A DNA stretch of 64,000 nucleotides, taken from Centrapalus pauciflorus. Taxonomy: Eukaryota; Streptophyta; Magnoliopsida; Asterales; Asteraceae. Shown one piece after another: positions 57,328 through 64,000 of the stretch. Position 1 is the first letter of the stretch; every line of letters begins with the position of its first letter. The notes below the pieces were generated by a model that was given only the letters and a program-made list of their open reading frames with translations, ran no database searches and was not told the origin of the DNA. The position numbers and the translations under genes were made by a program. The DNA is taken from positions 1 to 64,000 of the forward strand of contig JAANYP010009622.1 in assembly GCA_020465985.1 (NCBI GenBank). The letters are read 5' to 3'.

Positions 57328-59707
57328 ATGGCATCTCCAGTTCAGTCTCAGAATTCCAATTCATCTTTCATCAACCAATCATACACTCGTATCTACACTG
57401 CGTTCAACCTCTGTTGCACGACCCTCACCTTCAACTATCATACCCGATAACCAATTGGTCAAACCCAAACATTGCCTACCTTTCAGAGATAATAACCATC
57501 GTTTGGATACCAAGGTTATTAAAGTCAGTCACCCTATAATCGTCGATATTCTCAAAGGCCATCCGTTAGGTTATCTCCTTCAGTATAAACTTTCAATCCC
57601 ACAGGTATACCTACGACAATTTTGGCATACAGTCAAATTTGTTCCTGCTGATGGCAATCACCACTTTAAAGTAACCATAGACCAGTTTAAAACCAAAATC
57701 ACTCTTGTCAAACTTCGTCACAACCTATTTCTTCCAAGACGAATAGACATAGTTAACTTTCCTGAGTTGGCTGATTTTGAAGATTTTGTGTCAGATGAGG
57801 AGCTAGTTCATGATTTGATATGCCTGGGCTACTCAAAGCCACTACCAAGGAGCTCCAAATTTCATAGAAATGGATTAAATGGGGAATGGTACACGCTATT
57901 TGGGATCATCAATAGGTGTATGACTTTTAAGCATACAGGCATCGACAGATGTAGCATTCACTGTCTACGGATATTTCATGGAATTGCTTTCAATAAGCAT
58001 TACGACTATGCTCAGTTTATCTGGGAAGACTTAAAGGAGGTTGTACTGGCCAAAACAACAAACAGAGCAAGGAAGTTTGTTCCGCTTCAAAGATTCATTC
58101 AAATCCTAATCCGAGGAATTCTAAGAGCCAATGAGAATATACCGAAGCGAACAAACTCACAACGATGTCCTGATTATGTAATGATGAGTTTACACGAAGT
58201 GTCGGATTCTCCGAATGCAAATATTATGCCGATTCCGGAGTCGTTGTTGAAATATACAGATCAAGAGAGTGAACATGTTAAATTATATAGGATAGATCAT
58301 GCTCCAATAGAGACCCAGGAACCGGGTTCTCTTACCCAAGGAGTCATAGGACGAGAGGAACCTCAGCACGGGGCTGAAGTTCAGGGTAGCCAACCAGTGA
58401 GTGAGGGAGCTGACGTTGTAAGGGGTGGTGAGGAAGAGGCTCAGAAATCTGATTCTGAGAGAACTTTATCGGATATTCAAGAAGAAGAAGGAGAAGATGA
58501 TGATGATGATGATGATGGTGCTGATGGTGGTGATCATCATGAGGGAGGAATTGTGATGATGGACATAGTGAGTATTGCAGAAGAGAGTACGAGGGATGTC
58601 TTAAGCCTAGAAAGCCGGGGTTTAACCACATCTGCTGTTAGCTCTCCTATGAGAGTTAGCATTGAAGAAGTCAGTATCCCACTGACGACTGCACACCCAA
58701 CCATCCACTCAGTCTCCTCTCAACAGGAGATTGTTTCATTTGAGCACCGGGATGAACCATATTGTCTATCCGAGAGTCATTTGGACTTAATGGATATTGA
58801 AATAAGTACACATCTGCCCGAGTGTACGACATCAATTTATTCACAGAGTATAGATCCTATACAGCTTAGGACACTAGAGTCGACTTCATCTGTTGAAGTA
58901 TGTGTGGCTGAACTTTGTGTTCCCACTGGAACATCCTCAGCAACAGAAGCATTTGTTGCTCCGTCGCTTGAAGAGGGTGGAACTCCAGTCAGAGCGACTA
59001 CATTGCCATCTCTGAGTACTGGCCACACAAACGTGCTTTTCACAAGTTCGACTGTTGTTACAACTGGAAGTCTCAGTGAACCAGTGGTGAATCTCTCCCC
59101 ATTTGTTACTGAATCCACGTTAAATCAAGCTTTAAATGCAGCAGTTGCTGGAGTAAATACACATGTATCTGCTCAGTTGTCCGAAGTGATGGCCCAAATG
59201 TCAAATATTCATAAATTTTTGAAAGGGAAATCAGTGGCTGAGGAATCCATCAAACAGACTGAATCTAATCAAGCATTGGAGGAGTTGAAGGAAGAGCTGA
59301 AAGAGTTTGTTTTTGATCAATTTGATGAAATGAGGGAGCGGATGATAAGTTTGGAAATCACGGTGATAACTGCGTTGGGAAATTTGTCGGAAAGAGTTGC
59401 GGCAGTTGAAGAAACGTGTAAGGCACAAGCTTCCTCGTCTAAAAGGAAACATGATGAGCATGATGAGGACTCCGATGATGCTCCTCATGAGGGGGAGAAG
59501 AGGAGAAAGCTTGATGAGCCTACACCTGGGGTTTTGATGATAACGTACCCAGAGAAAGAAACAGAAGTCAAAGAGAGAGAAGCAGGGAGCACAAAAGAAT
59601 CGGCTGGTGAACAAAGTGAGATGGGATTGATTCTTTATGAAGATATTCCAGTTCCTTTGAACATTCAATCTGATATTTACAATTTTGAAGAATATAATGA
59701 TTCTTAA
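57328..59707 (+). pseudogene. SireB env-like gene, main part (about 750 open codons)
   Basis: Starts at ATG 57328, directly after the 3' splice-like site; a frameshift near 57420 leads into the frame open from 57455 to 59707. The N-terminal domain has YLRQFWHTV, FEDFVSDEEL and NGLNGEWYTL, matching the SireA gene. After about 270 residues it becomes low-complexity: acidic runs of Asp/Glu, Thr/Ser-rich segments, then a coiled-coil-like stretch (about 590-660) and a basic KRKHDEHDED segment. No membrane segment is clear. Product function unknown. Confidence 0.83.
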
Positions 59708-60271
59708 GATGATGTTCAAGTTAAGGATCATGAGTTAAGTATTCAAGGTGTAGAAGAAGAGAGAGAGAGGAATATGTTGAAGTTTCTGAAGATGATGATG
59801 TAATTACATTAACTGATGTTGATTTCCGAGGAGAAAGGATTGAAGAAGAAGCATGATTAGTCCAGGAGATTCTGAAAGATACTATATCGACACCAATGTT
59901 TGAAAAGCCTGAGGTTGTGATTCAAGTTAAGGAAGAAGCTTAAGAGTTTCCTGTGGAAAATGTTGGTAGTCAAGAAAGAGTTGAATTAAATGAGGTTGAG
60001 GTGATGGAAAGATTTTTTAATGAATATGTGCTGGCAGATGAGTCTCAAAAGCAACATAGGCTCAGGTTTGAAGCACAACAGGTTGTTCAAAGAGAAATTC
60101 AAGATATGCTTACTTTGTTGAACAAATATGAGATCCGCAAGAACAAAGTAAAGAAATTTGAGCTTCCGGCTGATAAATCAGCAGAGTTTATAAGAAAAAT
60201 GAACAAAATGCCATACATTGAAGACATTATGGAGAAACGAATATTTTGCAAAAGACAAGCACCATGTTCTT
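59708..60271 (+). pseudogene. SireB env-like gene, central acidic part
   Basis: Continues with stops at 59705, near 59853 and 59941, and a frame change near 59770. 59953-60271 is open, Glu/Lys-rich and probably helical. The solo LTR G cuts it at 60272; the gene resumes after 62684. Confidence 0.78.
60267..60271. other. Target site duplication of solo LTR G, left copy
   Basis: TTCTT; identical copy at 62680-62684. Confidence 0.9.
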
Positions 60272-62679
60272 TGTAACATCCGGCACTGAACCAGGTTAGC
60301 AACAAAACCCTAATCCACATTTAATAGTCAATTATAGCCTAATCAATAGTCATTAGAACTTAATCAAATGATTAACAAGGCTTATTAGGAAACTCAACTC
60401 AATTAGAACCTAATTCATCGGTGCGATGAATCGGGAAATCAATTAATCCGATCAATTTACGACATGAAGGGTTAATTCAACTAAGTACATAATTAAATCA
60501 TGATTTGTGACACTAATCATACACTAATACAATTACTTAACCTTAATTATGCAAGACTAAAACAAGTCATTAAAACAATGCATCCAAAAGTATTTATGAA
60601 TTTACAAGAAAAGGGAAATACAAGAATACATTTCTAAATACTTTTATACAAAAAAAAAAAATAGAAATACACCAAAAATACTCATATAGGCCGGCCACAT
60701 AGAAGGACAAAAGGACCAAAAGTTTGTATTTTTTTACTCAACATTTCAACATCAAATCCTCCTCTTTCCTTTCATCCAAGATTTTACAACTCCTTTCATC
60801 ATTTCACCACCTTTTTCTCCTCTATAAATAGAACCACCACTTCACTTCATTCTTCACATCTTGCAAACACAAAAACCTCTCTTTCTCTCCCTCTAAAGAT
60901 CCGGCCTCAAGCCCCTCAAGAACACACAAGTGTTCTTTCAAAGTGTTCTTCATATTTTTGAAGTGTTCTTGGTGAAAGTTTTGAAGATCCAACTTTCTAC
61001 TCATCTCCATTCTTCTAAAAACATCAAAGTAAGTAAATACTAACCTATTGCATCTTATATTTACATTTATATAAGTCTTGCATAATATATATAATCACCT
61101 ACAACAACAAGTTTCATAAAAACTCAAGTTTATAAGTTTCTAGTTTTTATTTTAAGTTGTTTCTTTAAATATGTTTATGAATATGTAAACACATTATAAA
61201 AGTGTTAATATTATGAAAACATATGATATATATGTGTTTTTATAACTATTATGGCTTTTATACAAGTAGTCTTTGAATAAACAACAAGAATCATAAGTTG
61301 TTGTAAGTTTATAAACTACGGATTTTCGGCAGAAAACTTATATCGACTTTGAAAAATCATAACTAATTCATAACTCAACGAAATGAGTTGATTCTTGTCT
61401 CAAAAGTTAGATCTATGTCTTAACTATAGATCGGCAATTTTTCTTAATTTATTTTGAAGTTTAAGACCTCCAGAAACTATTTGAGAAACCGAAAGTTTGA
61501 CAGCTCAAAAATGGCCAACATAGCGTTTTTAACGAGCTTTTTCACCAACCTAAACAACTCGAAAAATGGCCATTCTTGATTCTAAAAATCCTTTGTATAT
61601 AGTAGTTTAATGACCTAGAAAACCAAAGTCTAAAACATTTTGGAGCTTGGTCAAAAACAGCCTCAAAGTAGGCCGAAAAACCTCCGAAAAAGCTGGAAAA
61701 TTATATATATATAAACTTGACGTTTTAAGCAAATCTTATTTATAAACTTGTAATGTTGGGTGATTTAAGACATAAAAATCTATAAATATACATATCACCA
61801 TATATTAGTCATATTAAGTCCTTATTATCATTTAGGACTCGGTTAAACACCTCCGGTTTCATCACCCATCAAACAACGCTAATTTGCATTTTACGCTCGT
61901 TTTTGCCGACGCACTTACGGTGAGTTCTCATAGCCCCTATTTTTCACTATCTATTGGGGTGGAAATACATGCACTATTTTTATATGGACATCAAAACTGT
62001 TTATTTCTTATATGTATTACATGTTCGGATTCCATCAGCCCTTATATCATGAATCGTTAATTGCATTTATTTGTAAGCGCGAGTATATTGTGGATAGATC
62101 TATTGGGAGTCATGTCCCCCATTCGTGTTAGCTCAGTTCGGCTAACAGCGAGTGCATATATATTCAACACACGGTATTACGTATGGGAATACTGCACAGG
62201 GCAAACTCATTCTAATTAAGCTTCGGTTGCATGATGGTTTATGTAATACATACACGGAATTTATGATTTTATAAATTCAACTCATCTGATAATGTCCATA
62301 CAACTGGTCTTTTCGCGTAAACCTATGAGCTCACCAACAATTTTTGTTGACGTATTTTAGCATGTATTTTCAGGTAATTAAGGCAAGTATGCCTTCAGAA
62401 GTAACCACTTTCAAGCTTCCGCACTTAAGGAGTCGCATTCTTTTTCAAACCGTCGGAGATTTATTTGCATTATTTTGGATAATTTAATTATGTATTCAAA
62501 TCTCTGTACCTTGCGAACTACTCTTTATTATTTACGGGTTATGTAAAACGTTTCTACCTTTTAAGGTTATATCGATGTATTTTTTTTGAAAACGTCCATA
62601 TAGTGGTCGTTCATTATGATTATGGTCACGCTTCCGCGACGTCACGTTTCGTTGCCAACCGGGGTAACGGGGTGTGACA
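60272..62679 (+). mobile_element. Solo LTR G, gypsy-type (2408 bp)
   Basis: TGTAACATCCGG to GGGGTGTGACA, flanked by TTCTT on both sides inside the SireB env-like gene. No PBS, genes or polypurine tract accompany it, so recombination between two LTRs most likely removed the rest. Termini resemble those of chromoviruses; the body differs from the Gypsy-E LTR. Confidence 0.9.
60823..60830 (+). promoter_or_regulatory. TATA box in solo LTR G
   Basis: CTCTATAAATAGAACC with pyrimidine-rich sequence on both sides; a likely LTR promoter. Confidence 0.6.
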
Positions 62680-62684
62680 TTCTT
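62680..62684. other. Target site duplication of solo LTR G, right copy
   Basis: TTCTT, matching 60267-60271. Confidence 0.9.
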
Positions 62685-63322
62685 TCCTTAAGTTGTTTAA
62701 AGTCTTAGAGCCAAACATGCCAAATCTGGTCAACTATGCTAGCTTTCTGAGAAATAAGACACAAGAAGTTGAGAAAGTTAAGAGTGTGTTCAGGATAGTT
62801 GATCTTGTTAAAATAGAAAAGGACAGATTCGTTAAGATTTTCTATCCTACGTTCACTGTTACTAAAGCTGATGGAAATACTTATACGTTCACAGAAGCTG
62901 ATATGTTTAATATGCACCTGGTCGACATTGAAGATCTATTTGATGAATTGTGCAGAAATAAGAGAAATGAACACTGCAGATTTGCCCTTAAGACACTTTT
63001 TCACTTCATGCATACCAAATTCGTATTGATGTCAGTGCAAGATCTGCAGATAGGTGTTGAACGAGGAATGAGGAAGATAAACATGACAACTCCACACAGA
63101 GATATCAAGTTTGCTGGAGAATTGAAAGAATTTCAAGTCGTCATGGTAAAGCATCCAAATGTTATGTACAAAGATAGAAATAAGAAGCTAAGGGCTATGA
63201 GGAGTGTCGAACTTAACAAATTTTCAGATGGTACACTGAACAAAGTTTTGAGTGGTTTAAAGGGAAAGCTTGCATCTGATAAGAATAGAAAGACAAAGAA
63301 ATTAAAGGAGCCTCATCTGTGA
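62685..63322 (+). pseudogene. SireB env-like gene, C-terminal domain
   Basis: Open after the solo LTR, in phase with 60271 once the LTR and one duplication are discounted. The domain has FTEADMFNMHLVDIEDLFDE, similar in layout to the SireA C-terminal VYDPLHLINLSKDDLKKLHD, followed by basic residues to the stop. No enzyme motif was recognised. Confidence 0.83.
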
Positions 63323-63445
63323 ATGACCGAAGACTAATGGTAGAATTCATCTCAAAGATTGAATGGAGGCTCTCGGATCGGAAAAGCATAAGAAGGTTTG
63401 AACAAAAGCTTGGACTGACGATTTAAAGACTTTGCACATTCCATC

Positions 63446-63457
63446 AAAGGGGGAGAT
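63446..63457 (+). other. Polypurine tract of SireB
   Basis: AAAGGGGGAGAT next to the 3' LTR. Confidence 0.9.
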
Positions 63458-63748
63458 TGTTAGAATATATTGTAATTGATGGAAGTCAAAGTATAGGGTT
63501 TGTTTTGTAATTCTTCCATAGTTGTGAAAAATATGTATATATATAGTAAGTTTGACTTTCAATGTATTACCTCTGACAATTTCACTTTTGGCAAATTAGA
63601 ATTTAGAGAAAAGCAATTACTGACAATTTGCAAGGTCATATCATTTTGTAATCGACATTTGGAATACAATCATTCGGTTAGTTTTAATCTTTGTAATTGT
63701 TCTTATGATTGAATTGTTAATTGATTGATATAGAAACTGTAAATCACA
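63458..63748 (+). repeat. 3' LTR of SireB
   Basis: 291 bp, same length as the 5' LTR, followed by the GCATA duplication. Confidence 0.95.
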
Positions 63749-63753
63749 GCATA
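63749..63753. other. Target site duplication of SireB, right copy
   Basis: GCATA, identical to 47638-47642. Confidence 0.93.
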
Positions 63754-64000
63754 AGTGGTATCTATTGGGGTAAGAGTGACATTAATCTGCTTGCTAAACT
63801 TAGCGTATATAAAACTCCTATCAGCTCCAGTGACAAACAATATAAGTTCATAAGTAATGTTGAGAAGGAATGTACCAGTGACCACGTCGGGGTTTTGTCT
63901 AGCTTCTCCACTCCCCATGACAAAGGCTCTTCCTTGAGCTCCTCCGCTATTCCTCAACTTTGGGCAGTCCTTTATGAAATGCCCCGCATTCCTACATTCG
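63749..64000 (-). pseudogene. gag: Gypsy-D zinc knuckle and protease start
   Basis: Minus strand: the end of a CCHC knuckle (CRNAGHFIKDC, the first Cys beyond the edge), a short linker, then DVVTGTFLLN and LFVTGADRSF. The protease aspartate of DTG is Val here, so the enzyme would be inactive. The element continues right of the window and, leftwards, at 47642. Confidence 0.87.

Larger units (their letters stand above)
47643..63748 (+). mobile_element. SireB, second Sirevirus-like family, full length with nested solo LTR
   Basis: 16.1 kb between perfect GCATA duplications, with 291-bp LTRs. It has the same gene order as SireA but clearly different sequence and much shorter LTRs. The env-like gene is interrupted by the solo LTR G. 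By eye the LTRs differ at about nine positions (about 3%). Confidence 0.95.

Overview
The window is repeat-rich DNA from a plant nuclear genome and holds no recognisable host gene, tRNA, rRNA or CRISPR array. Almost every base belongs to an LTR retrotransposon or its remains. Several PBS sequences match the initiator-Met tRNA type common in plants, and the coding domains are plant Ty1/copia (Sirevirus-like) and Ty3/gypsy (chromovirus-like). The AT-rich composition and the protein styles suggest a eudicot, perhaps an asterid; species cannot be told from this sequence.

Eight elements are nested, named here for convenience. Gypsy-D (minus strand, oldest) is the platform, seen as three pieces: 28102-28588 (RT), 47336-47642 (protease), 63749-64000 (zinc knuckle and protease). 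Three elements sit in it: Copia-C (20411-28101), SireA-3 (28589-47335, TSD CTTGA) and SireB (47643-63748, TSD GCATA). Copia-C's 5' LTR was hit by SireA-2 (8847-20410). SireA-2's gag was then hit by SireA-1 (minus strand, 1-8846, running off the left edge). SireA-3's env-like gene carries a doubly truncated Gypsy-E array (39855-46092). SireB's env-like gene carries a solo gypsy LTR, G (60272-62679, TSD TTCTT).

The Sirevirus-like elements read LTR, PBS, long leader, large gag (coiled coil, CCHC knuckles), pol (protease, integrase, RT, RNase H), a 1.9-2.1 kb noncoding spacer, a large env-like gene, polypurine tract, LTR. SireA-1 is the best preserved: gag and pol each carry few lesions. SireA-2, SireA-3 and SireB are pseudogenised by stops and frameshifts.

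The most interesting signal is in the spacers between pol and the env-like gene. SireA and SireB, two clearly different families, each show a TATA-like box, a good 5' splice site, a CTAAY branch point and a 3' splice site (lost in SireA-3) ending 2-8 bases before the env-like ATG. This suggests that the third gene is expressed from an internal promoter as a spliced mRNA. The gag/pol boundary also looks like a 3' splice site, with the gag stop codon overlapping the branch-point sequence. The same elements carry dense TCGA-core repeat arrays in leader and spacer, a tripled palindrome after pol (SireA), and four GGGGGAGC tracts after pol (SireB). All of these are hypotheses from sequence and need RNA evidence.
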